This document shows, one piece after another, positions 57,069 through 64,000 of a stretch of DNA of 64,000 bases. A program made the translations under genes and the position numbers. Each line of letters starts with the position of its first letter. Positions within the stretch are counted from its first letter, which is position 1. The notes beneath the pieces are model-generated. The model did no database searches, was not told the DNA's origin, and was given only the letters and a program-made list of their open reading frames with translations. Location: assembly GCF_001866645.1 (NCBI RefSeq), contig NZ_MLYP01000007.1, forward strand, positions 62,001-126,000, given 5' to 3'. This stretch comes from Streptomyces colonosanans (GTDB lineage Bacteria > Actinomycetota > Actinomycetes > Streptomycetales > Streptomycetaceae).

Positions 57069-59168
57069 TCAGGAGATGCGGATGCTCGACCAGTTCGTGG
57101 GCTTGCCGACCTGCGACCGCTTGCCGAGACCGCCCTTGCCGTCGCCCCGGTTCAGCCAGGCGCGGCCGCTCTTGTCGAGCGAGATCATGTCGGCCCGGCC
57201 GTCCCCGGACAGGTCCAGTCCGCCGACCACGTCCTTGTAGGTCGCGCCCCAGTCCTTGAAGACCAGCGCCCGGGGTTTGAAGGTGCCCTTGCCGGTCCCG
57301 TCGAACCGCCACAGCTTCTTCGCCCCGTCGAGGCCCAGCAGATCCATCCTGCCGTCGCCGTTGAGGTCCCCGGCGGCGATCAGCTTCTTGTAGCCGCCGA
57401 AGCCGGACCCGACCAGCGTGCGGGCCTTGAAACCGCCCTTGCCGTTGTTGGCGTACAGATACAGCTTCCCGGTCGCTGCGGACCGGGTCAGCAGGTCGGG
57501 ACGGCCGTCGCCGGTCACATCGCCGGGCGAGACGACCGCGTTGTAGCCGCTCCAGTTCGAGGAGACCTTCACCGAGGACGTCTTCTGGTCCGGCAGCCCA
57601 CCACAGACCGGTGTGAAGATGCGGGCCTCGCCCTTCGGAGAGCGGACGAACACGTCGTTGCAGCCGTCACCGTCGAGGTCGCCGTAGGGCAGCACCAGCG
57701 TGCCCGCCGGCCAACTGGTCACCCGCTTCTGCGCGGTCAGCTCGGTCGCACCACCCGCGTACACCTTCAGCCCGCCGGAGCCCCAACCGAAGAGGTCGGC
57801 CTTGCCGTCGTCCGTGTAATCACGCCACTTGGACAGCGCCCGGCCAGTGGTGGTGACCTGATAGGTCCCGTCCAGAGAGTAGGAATCAGTCAGTCTGTGC
57901 TGGTCCCACTGCACCACGGGGCGTCCGAGCGCGTCGGAGGCCACCTGGACCGGGCCGACCCGGATGCTCTCGCTCAGCGGCCGCGCCGGGGACCAGGTGC
58001 CGCCCTTGAAGACGGCGGCCATCGCGTGCTTCTGCTCCGCGTAGCCCGCCCGCCACGTCACCGTGACCGTGCCGCCCGAGGTGGCGACCGCGCCGACCGA
58101 CTGCGCCTTGGTCGCGGGGAACGGCTGCTTGTACGGCAGCCAAGCGCCGGTGGCCGCCGAGCGCACCGCGTACCAGGGGACCGACGAGCCGGGCCCTCCG
58201 CCGGCGACGAAGAGGTCGCCGCCCGGCAGGTAGACGGGCGCCGCCATCCCGTTGGTGCTGCCGGAGGTGGCGGCGGTCCGCGGGGTGCTCCACGTCGTGG
58301 CACCGGCGGACCGGCGCGTGTGCATGACGTGCCCGGCCTCGGTGTAGAACACGTCGAAGCCGCCCTGCGGACTGGCGAACACCTTCGGCTGCGCCAAAGC
58401 CACAGCCGGCACCGGGAAGTCCTTGACCTCGGTCCAGCCGGACGCGCCGGGGGCCTTCTCCAGGGCGGCGATGACCTCGGTCGCCAACCACTTCCACACC
58501 ACCAGAGCGGTGCCGTCCTTGGCGATCGTCAGCCCCAGGTTGGTGATGCCCCGGCTGCCGATCGGCGGCTGCGTGTTGAGGTCGGCCGGAGCGGTCCACT
58601 CGGCCCCCGGGCCGGCCTTCTCGGCGGTTCTCATGACGCCGTTGTCCGACCACGCGAGGACCAGTCGGCCGTCGGGGGCCGCCGCCAGTGCGTGCAAGCT
58701 GTTGTGCTCGGGGACCTCGGCGATGTACTCGGGCTCGGAGAAGGCGGTAGCACCGGGCGCCAGGGTGGCCATCTTCAGCCAGTAGTTGTTGTGGTCGTCA
58801 GGGCGCTTGGCCCCCCAGACAAGGCGCACCGAGCCGTCGCTGAGCGAGACCAGCTCGGTGTTGTACCCGCCGGCGTCCGGCCAGGTCTGCGGGGCCAGCC
58901 AGCGGGTGCTGCCGGCGGGCCGGATCCGGATGCCGTCGGTGAAGGAGACGAGGGTGCCGTTCTTCGCCGACACCAGAGCCCTCAAGCTGCCCGGGGCGTG
59001 CGCGGTGCGGGTGCCCCACGGGCCCGGCGCACGCTTGTCGACGGTGGTTGTGGCGGTGGCGCTGGTGGTGGCGCTGGTGGTGGTCTGGGCGGCGGCCGGG
59101 GCCACCGCCGCCAGGACGAGAACGGGTGTGAGCGCGATGCCGAGCACCGCGCGAGACTGTGAAGTCAA
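57069..59168 (-). CDS. secreted FG-GAP/VCBS repeat protein
   Basis: This 699-residue protein has a signal peptide (VLGIALTPVLVLAAVAPAAA). Residues of about 55-420 form a beta-propeller-like region of repeated strands (LAAAPDGRLVLAWSDNGV; LTIAKDGTALVVWKW). The C-terminal third carries FG-GAP/VCBS calcium-binding repeats: DYTDDGKADLFGWGS, DLDGDGCNDVFV, DVTGDGRPDLLT, DLNGDGRMDLLG and DLSGDGRADMIS. The start is TTG at 59168, and a run of nine G's lies just upstream in place of a normal ribosome site. It is flanked by direct repeats. The ligand is unknown; such proteins are often surface or matrix-binding. Confidence 0.85.
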   Translation of the reverse strand: MTSQSRAVLGIALTPVLVLAAVAPAAAQTTTSATTSATATTTVDKRAPGPWGTRTAHAPGSLRALVSAKNGTLVSFTDGIRIRPAGSTRWLAPQTWPDAGGYNTELVSLSDGSVRLVWGAKRPDDHNNYWLKMATLAPGATAFSEPEYIAEVPEHNSLHALAAAPDGRLVLAWSDNGVMRTAEKAGPGAEWTAPADLNTQPPIGSRGITNLGLTIAKDGTALVVWKWLATEVIAALEKAPGASGWTEVKDFPVPAVALAQPKVFASPQGGFDVFYTEAGHVMHTRRSAGATTWSTPRTAATSGSTNGMAAPVYLPGGDLFVAGGGPGSSVPWYAVRSAATGAWLPYKQPFPATKAQSVGAVATSGGTVTVTWRAGYAEQKHAMAAVFKGGTWSPARPLSESIRVGPVQVASDALGRPVVQWDQHRLTDSYSLDGTYQVTTTGRALSKWRDYTDDGKADLFGWGSGGLKVYAGGATELTAQKRVTSWPAGTLVLPYGDLDGDGCNDVFVRSPKGEARIFTPVCGGLPDQKTSSVKVSSNWSGYNAVVSPGDVTGDGRPDLLTRSAATGKLYLYANNGKGGFKARTLVGSGFGGYKKLIAAGDLNGDGRMDLLGLDGAKKLWRFDGTGKGTFKPRALVFKDWGATYKDVVGGLDLSGDGRADMISLDKSGRAWLNRGDGKGGLGKRSQVGKPTNWSSIRIS

Positions 59169-59309
59169 GGATTGCCCCCCCCCGGGCAGGGCGTATCCGG
59201 TGGCCCGAATCCGCCGTACTGTTCGAACAAATCAGGCGCAGCGTATACCAGCCAAGATCGGCTACACAGGGGAATCCCCTCCAGGCCGTGATCCGGCCCT
59301 GGGCCGGTG

Positions 59310-59360
59310 CCGAGGGGCCACCCAGAGGTGGGGCAGGGTACGCAGAGGCTAACCTGGCCC
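59310..59360. repeat. imperfect direct repeat, copy B (right of the FG-GAP gene)
   Basis: This is the second copy of the 51-bp repeat at 56941-56991, in the same orientation, 2.37 kb away. The trailing part carries an extra ~12 bp (GGTCACCGGGCCC) before the shared GTCTTCTG. It lies in the upstream region of the PLDc_N-type gene. Confidence 0.85.
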
Positions 59361-59401
59361 GGTCACCGGGCCCGTCACGTCTTCTGGGGGATCGCACGAC
59401 C

Positions 59402-59797
59402 ATGCTCAGGTATCTGCCCTTCCTGCTGGTCCTCGCGTTGTGGATCTACGCCTTCATCGACTGCCTGAACACCCCCGAGGAGCAGGTGCGAGGGCTGCCC
59501 AAGGTGGTCTGGGTCATCATCATCCTGCTCTTCGGCGAGGTGCTGATCGGACCGATCGCCTGGCTGGTCGCCGGCAAGGCGCGCCAGGCCCCGGTGAACG
59601 GCTCCACGCCCTCCGAGTGGCATCGCAACCAGCGCACGACCTGGGTCGCGCCCGACGACAACCCCGAGTTCCTGAAGTCGCTGAGGGAAGAGAACAAGAA
59701 GGACGAGTCGCTCCTGAAGGACTGGGAGGCCGACCTGCGCCGCCGCGAGGAGGAGCTGCGACGGCGGGGGCGGGGCGAGGAGCCCACGGCCGACTGA
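59402..59797 (+). CDS. PLDc_N-domain small membrane protein
   Basis: This 131-residue protein has two N-terminal membrane helices, LRYLPFLLVLALWIYAFIDC and VVWVIIILLFGEVLIGPIAW. They form the phospholipase-D-nuclease N-terminal (PLDc_N) module, with no catalytic PLD domain. The C-terminal ~65 residues are strongly charged (EENKKDESLLKDWEADLRRR) and probably helical. A GGGGGATC site precedes the ATG. This is a common small actinobacterial membrane protein of unknown role. Confidence 0.82.
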   Translation: MLRYLPFLLVLALWIYAFIDCLNTPEEQVRGLPKVVWVIIILLFGEVLIGPIAWLVAGKARQAPVNGSTPSEWHRNQRTTWVAPDDNPEFLKSLREENKKDESLLKDWEADLRRREEELRRRGRGEEPTAD

Positions 59798-60041
59798 CGG
59801 AACTGCGCCTGCTCGTCACCCTCGAGAAGGTCGCCACGGTCCTGAGCTTCACCCGGGCCGCGGCCGAAACTGGCCTACGCGCAGTCCAGTGTGACCAGTC
59901 AGATCCGCGCCCTGCAGTCCTCGCTCGGCACGGAACTGTTCGACCGGCTGGGCAGCCGCATCCGGCTGACGGAGGCGGGCGAACGGCTGCTGCCGTACGC
60001 TCGGCAGATCATCGAGCTGAGCGAGGAGGCGCGCGGCGGTC
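59794..60041 (+). pseudogene. LysR-type regulator fragment, frameshifted and truncated
   Basis: The stretch encodes a LysR helix-turn-helix: TELRLLVTLEKVATVLSFTR then AAAE, and after a one-base insertion (an extra A near 59868) LAYAQSSVTSQIRALQSSLG and LFDRLGSRIRLTEAGERLLP. Similarity ends near 60041, so the ~200-residue effector domain is missing. The start codon is lost where the frame meets the PLDc_N stop. This is dead remnant sequence. Confidence 0.8.
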
Positions 60042-60252
60042 GCCGACGCCGAGGAGCCGTCCGGCGCCCATGGAGACACGGACGGGAACCGGGAAGCCGT
60101 TGCTGCCCGTTGAGGCGCCCTTATTGTCAACTCTCCATGGTTTTCCCGCACTTCACGTCCGGTATTGGCTTGCTTCCTGAGCACGCCGTGTAGTTAATGG
60201 TCTTCCCAGGTGAGCGGAATCACCTCGCTCGCACTCACCCCATGGGGGATCC

Positions 60253-60852
60253 ATGCAGCCGACGCATCCACCGGGGCAGCCGGACGTGCCGCCTCCCGCA
60301 CCGCCGCCCCATCTGTTGAGCGGTGTGGACCTGCGGGTCAGCAAGCGGCTGCTGTGGATCGACCGCGCGGCCTACCCGTTGCAGAACATCGCGCGGGTGT
60401 ACACGTTCAATGCTCATCCCCGGCGCAAGGAGGCCGCGCTGCGCTTCGCGAAGAGCGCGGCGATCATCCTGGCGGTCGCGTTCGGCCTCACGATCATCGG
60501 CGGCCTGACGCAGTTCGGCGGCAGGAACTCGGGTGGCACGCTCATCACGCTCGCCTGGGTCGGCTCCGCGGCCGGGTTGATCTACTGCTTCGTGCAGATG
60601 ATGTCCGTACTCACGGCCCAGTCGCACTACGTCATGGCCATCGAGACGTCCGGCCCGTCCCAGGCCGTGGTGACCAGCAGCAATCCGGAGACCCTGAACC
60701 AGCTCGTCGGCTACGTCGCCCACGCGATCGACAACCCCGAGACGGAGTTCCAGGTGAAGGTGGAGCGCCTCATGATCTCCCCGAACAACTACTACTTCGG
60801 GGACAACGTCAACATGTACGGCGGTACGGGCAACGTGGGGATTGCGGCATGA
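60253..60852 (+). CDS. DUF6232 membrane protein with C-terminal NYYFGDN motif
   Basis: This 199-residue protein has a Pro-rich N-terminus (1-20), a short PH-like part (LRVSKRLLWIDRAAYPLQNI then ARVYTF) and two membrane helices (about 67-86 and 95-117). A cytoplasmic helix region follows to about 175. It ends in a distinctive 19-residue motif NYYFGDNVNMYGGTGNVGI (179-197). The ATG has GGGGGATC upstream. Its stop overlaps the next gene's start (ATGA), and that gene begins with almost the same motif. The motif looks like a self-assembling beta segment; the function is unknown. Confidence 0.8.
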   Translation: MQPTHPPGQPDVPPPAPPPHLLSGVDLRVSKRLLWIDRAAYPLQNIARVYTFNAHPRRKEAALRFAKSAAIILAVAFGLTIIGGLTQFGGRNSGGTLITLAWVGSAAGLIYCFVQMMSVLTAQSHYVMAIETSGPSQAVVTSSNPETLNQLVGYVAHAIDNPETEFQVKVERLMISPNNYYFGDNVNMYGGTGNVGIAA

Positions 60853-60917
60853 GCGGCGACAACTACTACTTCGGCGACAACGTGACGATGCACGGCGGCA
60901 CCGGCAACACGGGCATC
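60787..60917 (+). repeat. coding direct repeat across the DUF6232/small-protein junction
   Basis: Two 57-bp coding segments (60787-60843 and 60861-60917) are alike at 46 positions and encode 19-residue motifs alike at 16. Six of the 11 base changes are in codons that stay the same amino acid, so the protein motif, not just the DNA, appears conserved. One copy ends the upstream protein and the other starts the downstream protein. Confidence 0.92.
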
Positions 60918-61202
60918 GTCAAGAACCAGGTGGCGCCCGTCGAACCAGTGCCCCCCGCGCTGGAGTCGGCTGTGGCGGAATTGCGCCGCCTGGTCGAGGT
61001 GCTGCGCGAGCAGGTCCCGTCCGCGAGCGCCCAGGCCATCGACGACTCACTCCCGGTCATCACCGCCGACGCCACCGCCCCGGCGCAGGACCGGCACCGC
61101 GCACTGATGGCGGTCGCCGGCATCGCGGCAACCGTGGGGGCGGTGGGCCAGCCGGTCCTGGAGGCCGTGAACAGGATCCTGGGGCTTCTGGGCGGGCAGT
61201 GA
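60849..61202 (+). CDS. small protein with N-terminal NYYFGDN motif
   Basis: This 117-residue protein is not a family I can name. Residues 5-23 are NYYFGDNVTMHGGTGNTGI. A short linker then leads to a helical part (ESAVAELRRLVEVLREQVPS) and a final hydrophobic helix pair (MAVAGIAATVGAVGQPVLEA). Its start overlaps the DUF6232 stop by 4 nt, so the two proteins should be made together. The shared motif suggests that they interact. No enzyme motif is present. Confidence 0.78.
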   Translation: MSGDNYYFGDNVTMHGGTGNTGIVKNQVAPVEPVPPALESAVAELRRLVEVLREQVPSASAQAIDDSLPVITADATAPAQDRHRALMAVAGIAATVGAVGQPVLEAVNRILGLLGGQ

Positions 61203-61403
61203 TCAGGCGGAGCGTCCCGCTGCCGCGACGAACGCTGACCAGGCCCGGTGCGACACCAACAGCACCGGGCCGTCGGGGGTCTTGCTGTCACGGACGGGGA
61301 CGGTGGCGGGGAAACCGGGGGCGATTTCGATGCAGTTGCCGCCGTTGGAGTCGCTGTAGCTGCTCTTGATCCAAGTTGCCGCGCTGAGGACGTGCCTGTC
61401 CAT
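61203..61403 (-). CDS. DUF397 domain protein
   Basis: This 66-residue protein has the DUF397 pattern TWIKSSYSDSNGGNCIEIAP, then VPVRDSKTPDGPVLLVSHRA and WSAFV. In Streptomyces such proteins are nearly always encoded just after an XRE-family regulator with a DUF5753 domain and are thought to modulate it. Here the upstream partner is a decayed remnant, so this is an orphan. GGAGGGG lies upstream of the ATG. Its stop is adjacent to that of the convergent small gene. Confidence 0.88.
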   Translation of the reverse strand: MDRHVLSAATWIKSSYSDSNGGNCIEIAPGFPATVPVRDSKTPDGPVLLVSHRAWSAFVAAAGRSA

Positions 61404-61575
61404 GCTGCTCGTACCCCTCCATCGCGTCGCCGATCAAAGCGGCGGATTCTGGGGCTGACGGAGCGTCACGGCCCTGAGCACATCATAGGTCTGGCTGTGG
61501 CGCGCGAACACGACTGGATCGTCGGTGAAATGACCGCGATCCAGCGATTCCGAGTAGACAGCGCAGGCACACCCA
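61404..61575 (-). pseudogene. C-terminal remnant of an XRE/DUF5753 regulator
   Basis: The minus strand encodes VYSESLDRGHFTDDPVVFAR then HSQTYDVLRAVTL. After a one-base frameshift it encodes PESAALIGDAMEGYEQ, running into the DUF397 start. This is the end of the DUF5753 domain of the regulator usually paired with DUF397. The helix-turn-helix and most of the domain are missing upstream, where the reading frames make no sense. Confidence 0.68.
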
Positions 61576-61856
61576 GGAGACCCGGCACGCCCGCTACCGC
61601 CGCTGCTTCGCGGACTACGCGGTCATGGAGCCGCCCGGCGGGTGAGGAGGCACCCGGTCCACGCCTCCACCGCTGCGACGGCCTTTGCCCGGGCCGCACC
61701 GTCGTCGCGACCGGTCAACCCGCGCGCGAACGCGGGGAATTCCGTAACCCGACCGTCACCGTGCGTCCTGACCCGAATCAACTCTCCCCTTTTTACACTG
61801 AGGTTGGTACACATCACAGCAGCACATCCGACCGAACCGCGCCAAGGGGAGATGCG

Positions 61857-63989
61857 GTGGACAGACGGCTGCACGGCCGGGGGTCGCTGTTCGACACGGA
61901 CCCGCCCGGTCTCGCTGCGCGGCTTGTCGGTCTGCGTCCGTACCAGCTCCGTTCCTCCCCGTACGAACACGACGGCGACATACCGTTCGTGGTGTTCGCG
62001 GGCGGGCGCGGTCTCGGCAAGAGCGCCCTGCTCACGGAGTTGCGCGCCGCCTATCAGGGGCATACGCCGGTCGCGTTGATCGACGGTGAGGAACCGCAGT
62101 TCGCCGGGCCGCCGCCGGAGCGGCCCGGCGAGGCTTGGTCGCCCCTCGCGCAGGCGCTCACCACCGTCGCCGAGCAGCTCGCCGGGCCCGTGAAGGGTGC
62201 CCGTCGGATCAGCTTCCCACGGCTCGCCTCCGGGCTGCTCGCCGTCGCGGCAGGCGGCTGGAGCGACCAGGACATGCCCCGCATGCGACAGGAGGCCGAA
62301 CGGATCCTGCTGCTGAACGACTCGCGGTCCTTCCTCGACGGCTTCGCGGGCCGCTGGGCGACCAAGGTCGTGGCCAAGCTCGTCGCGACCATGTCCCACA
62401 CGGGGCCCGTCGTCGAGCCGATCATCGAGGCGACCCTGGAGGCCTTCAGCGAAGGGATCTCACCCAACCACCGGCGCGCCCGTCGGGCAGCGACCTGGTA
62501 TCGCGGCTACCCGAACGCGGGCGGCAACCCGAAGCTGGGCCTCATCCTGCTGTCCGGGCACTTCCGGGCCGACGGCGGCTCCCGCGCCCACGCCGAGCGC
62601 CATCTCGTCCGCGCCCTGCTCGCCGATCTCGACGATGCCTACGCGGGCATCGTGCAGCGCTCGCACCGCCTGGGCCGCCCGGTCGTGCTCGTCGACAACG
62701 TGCACGCGCCCGCCGGGCGCAACTTCATGGAGTGCGTGCTGCGCGACCGCACGGACGGCATCCGCGACCAGGTCGTCTTCTTCGCGGCCCTGCGCGGGTA
62801 CGCCCTCCCCAACTCCCCGCTCCGGCCGAGCGGGGGGACCTCCATGGCCCTGCGCAACGCCTCCCGGCGCACCCTGACCGAAGTCGCCCGCACCACCGGC
62901 TGGGAGCCCGGTGCCTCCCCGTCCTCCCGGGCGCTGCTCGTGTCCCTGCCGCCGCTGACGCCCGACGACACCCTGCACATCGTGGGCGCCGTCTGCCGAG
63001 GCCTCACCCTGCCGCCCCAACTCCCCCACGCCACCCACCGGCTGACCGGCGGCAGCCCGCTTGGCATCGCCCTGCTCGCCGAGTCCGCCCGGCAGAACCT
63101 GCCCCGCGGGGCCGACTCCCTCGGCGCGTTGCTCACCGGTGAGGTCGCCGTCCGCGAGGACCGCGACGGCCGCCCCGCCTACCAGGAGCTGCTCGATCGC
63201 CTCGTGCCGGGCGGCCGGCTCGACGAGCTGACCGTGCTGGCCACCGCCCACGACCGGGAATCCGCGCTGGCGCTCGCCCGGGACCGGCTCCCGGACGGCT
63301 TCGGCGCGGCCGGGGTACTCCGCCTGGAGGAACAGCTCTCCGAGGAGGGATGGCCCGCCGCTGCCGGGCAGTTCGTCGGTGACCCGTTCCTGCGGGCACT
63401 GCTCCTGCTGCGGCTGCACCACCTCGATGCGGACCACGCCGAGTGGCGGGCGGCCCACCGCGCGCTCATCGACCACTACGGCGAGCGGGACACCACGGAC
63501 GCCGCCCGCTACCGGCTGCACCATGACCTCGCCCTCGGCACAGTGGAGTTCGCGGTGACCCATCTGCGGGACAGCTTCCCCGAAACGGACGTCGGGCAAT
63601 GGCTGTCCTCGCTCCTGTTCATCGCGTCCGCGCCCTACTACCACGCGCACGACCCCGAAGGCCGCGACTTCGACGGCGGCCACGACCACCGGACCGCGGT
63701 CGCCCTCGGCCACACCGACGCGGCGCAGCAGGCACCAGAAGGCGTGGACACCGTGCTGCACCTGCGCGTACGACGTCTGCTGCACGCGGTCTGGCAGCTG
63801 ACCGACCCGCTGGTGCTTCCCGACCCGCAGGTGGCCGATCGGATGCGCTTCGACCTGGAGCAGCTGTCGAACCTGCGCCCCGAGACCACCGCCCTGCTGT
63901 GGCGGGCTTCCCGGGACTGGCCGTCGGACGCACTGGCCGGCCGGCCCCTGCGCATCCCGCGCGACGACGAGGATCGGGGTCACGGATGA
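61857..63989 (+). CDS. large STAND-like P-loop NTPase
   Basis: This 710-residue protein has a Walker A motif at about 49-57 (AGGRGLGKSALLTEL) and a Walker B-like VVLVDNV near 275-282. A helical/lid region follows (LTPDDTLHIVGAVCRGLTLP; THRLTGGSPLGIALLAESAR) with the GGxP-type motif seen in STAND ATPases. The C-terminal ~250 residues are helical (LLLLRLHHLDADHAEWRAAH) with no recognised repeats. The GTG at 61857 has AAGGGGAG upstream; the much longer in-frame extension to 61248 is antisense to DUF397 and rejected. The next gene starts inside its stop (ATGA). It may be a signalling or defence switch; the effector is unknown. Confidence 0.75.
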   Translation: MDRRLHGRGSLFDTDPPGLAARLVGLRPYQLRSSPYEHDGDIPFVVFAGGRGLGKSALLTELRAAYQGHTPVALIDGEEPQFAGPPPERPGEAWSPLAQALTTVAEQLAGPVKGARRISFPRLASGLLAVAAGGWSDQDMPRMRQEAERILLLNDSRSFLDGFAGRWATKVVAKLVATMSHTGPVVEPIIEATLEAFSEGISPNHRRARRAATWYRGYPNAGGNPKLGLILLSGHFRADGGSRAHAERHLVRALLADLDDAYAGIVQRSHRLGRPVVLVDNVHAPAGRNFMECVLRDRTDGIRDQVVFFAALRGYALPNSPLRPSGGTSMALRNASRRTLTEVARTTGWEPGASPSSRALLVSLPPLTPDDTLHIVGAVCRGLTLPPQLPHATHRLTGGSPLGIALLAESARQNLPRGADSLGALLTGEVAVREDRDGRPAYQELLDRLVPGGRLDELTVLATAHDRESALALARDRLPDGFGAAGVLRLEEQLSEEGWPAAAGQFVGDPFLRALLLLRLHHLDADHAEWRAAHRALIDHYGERDTTDAARYRLHHDLALGTVEFAVTHLRDSFPETDVGQWLSSLLFIASAPYYHAHDPEGRDFDGGHDHRTAVALGHTDAAQQAPEGVDTVLHLRVRRLLHAVWQLTDPLVLPDPQVADRMRFDLEQLSNLRPETTALLWRASRDWPSDALAGRPLRIPRDDEDRGHG

Positions 63990-64000
63990 CGGGCCCGTAC
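63986..64000 (+). CDS. start of the next gene (cut by the window edge)
   Basis: An ATG at 63986 overlaps the stop of the P-loop NTPase gene in an ATGA junction and is followed by an open frame (Met-Thr-Gly-Pro-Tyr) to the window edge. Translational coupling implies that the product works with the NTPase. Nothing can be said about its family. Confidence 0.5.

Noticed and set aside
61248..61856. N-terminal extension of the P-loop NTPase to 913 residues
   Set aside because: The extra sequence is antisense to DUF397 and the DUF5753 relic and reads as non-protein; a strong ribosome site marks the GTG at 61857.

Overview
The window is a block of high-GC actinobacterial chromosome, almost certainly Streptomyces. 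The signs are extreme third-position GC, many GTG starts, ATGA/GTGA start-stop overlaps, a 14-gene nuo operon, futalosine-pathway menaquinone genes, a c-di-AMP riboswitch ahead of a small lytic transglycosylase, and lineage-typical families (DUF397, DUF4229, DUF6232, Uma2). Most of it reads as conserved core chromosome. Small decayed insertions interrupt it, and the right end (about 57-64 kb) looks accessory.

Layout. 1-4.8 kb: the end of korB, a RarD-type permease, a TPR protein, a Nudix hydrolase and a frameshifted flavin reductase. 4.8-8 kb: an ABC exporter operon led by a LolA-fold protein. 8.3-19.2 kb: a polyprenyl diphosphate synthase, a riboswitch-controlled transglycosylase, a HAD phosphatase, an ATP-grasp/flavoprotein pair, fumarylacetoacetase, RecQ and a Uma2 protein. 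19.3-35.3 kb: nuoA-N on the minus strand, with a candidate Rex operator upstream. 36.1-46.6 kb: an NlpC/P60 hydrolase, an ArsR-like regulator divergent from peptide deformylase, a geranylgeranyl-reductase family flavoprotein, two small genes, menG, a degenerate amidohydrolase, mqnC, a TnpB relic, a Ser/Thr kinase and mqnA. 46.6-50.9 kb: a cold-shock gene with a long structured leader, a cupin regulator cut by an IS605-type relic, a membrane protein, a P450 and a DUF4229 protein. 51-56.9 kb: a GNAT protein, mqnE, an Lrp regulator, and ubiX/ubiA/ubiD-type menaquinone genes with a Uma2 fragment among them. 57-64 kb: a secreted FG-GAP repeat protein between imperfect direct repeats, a PLDc_N-type protein, a LysR relic, an overlapping gene pair sharing a 19-residue Gly/Asn/Tyr-rich motif, a DUF397 gene with a ruined partner, and a large P-loop NTPase coupled to a further gene that leaves the window.

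How the genes work together. The central theme is respiration. The polyprenyl synthase makes the side chain. MqnA, MqnE and MqnC and the UbiX/UbiA/UbiD-type proteins make and prenylate the naphthoquinone ring. MenG methylates it, and the reductase-family flavoprotein probably saturates part of the tail. NuoA-N feeds NADH electrons into the resulting menaquinone. MqnB and MqnD are not in the window.

The best candidate for an undescribed system is at 60.2-61.2 kb. A two-helix membrane protein ends in, and the overlapping downstream small protein begins with, nearly the same NYYFGDNV...GGTGN..GI motif, and a STAND-like NTPase lies about 650 bp further on. This layout resembles paired prion-like signalling motifs. 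That reading is inference.
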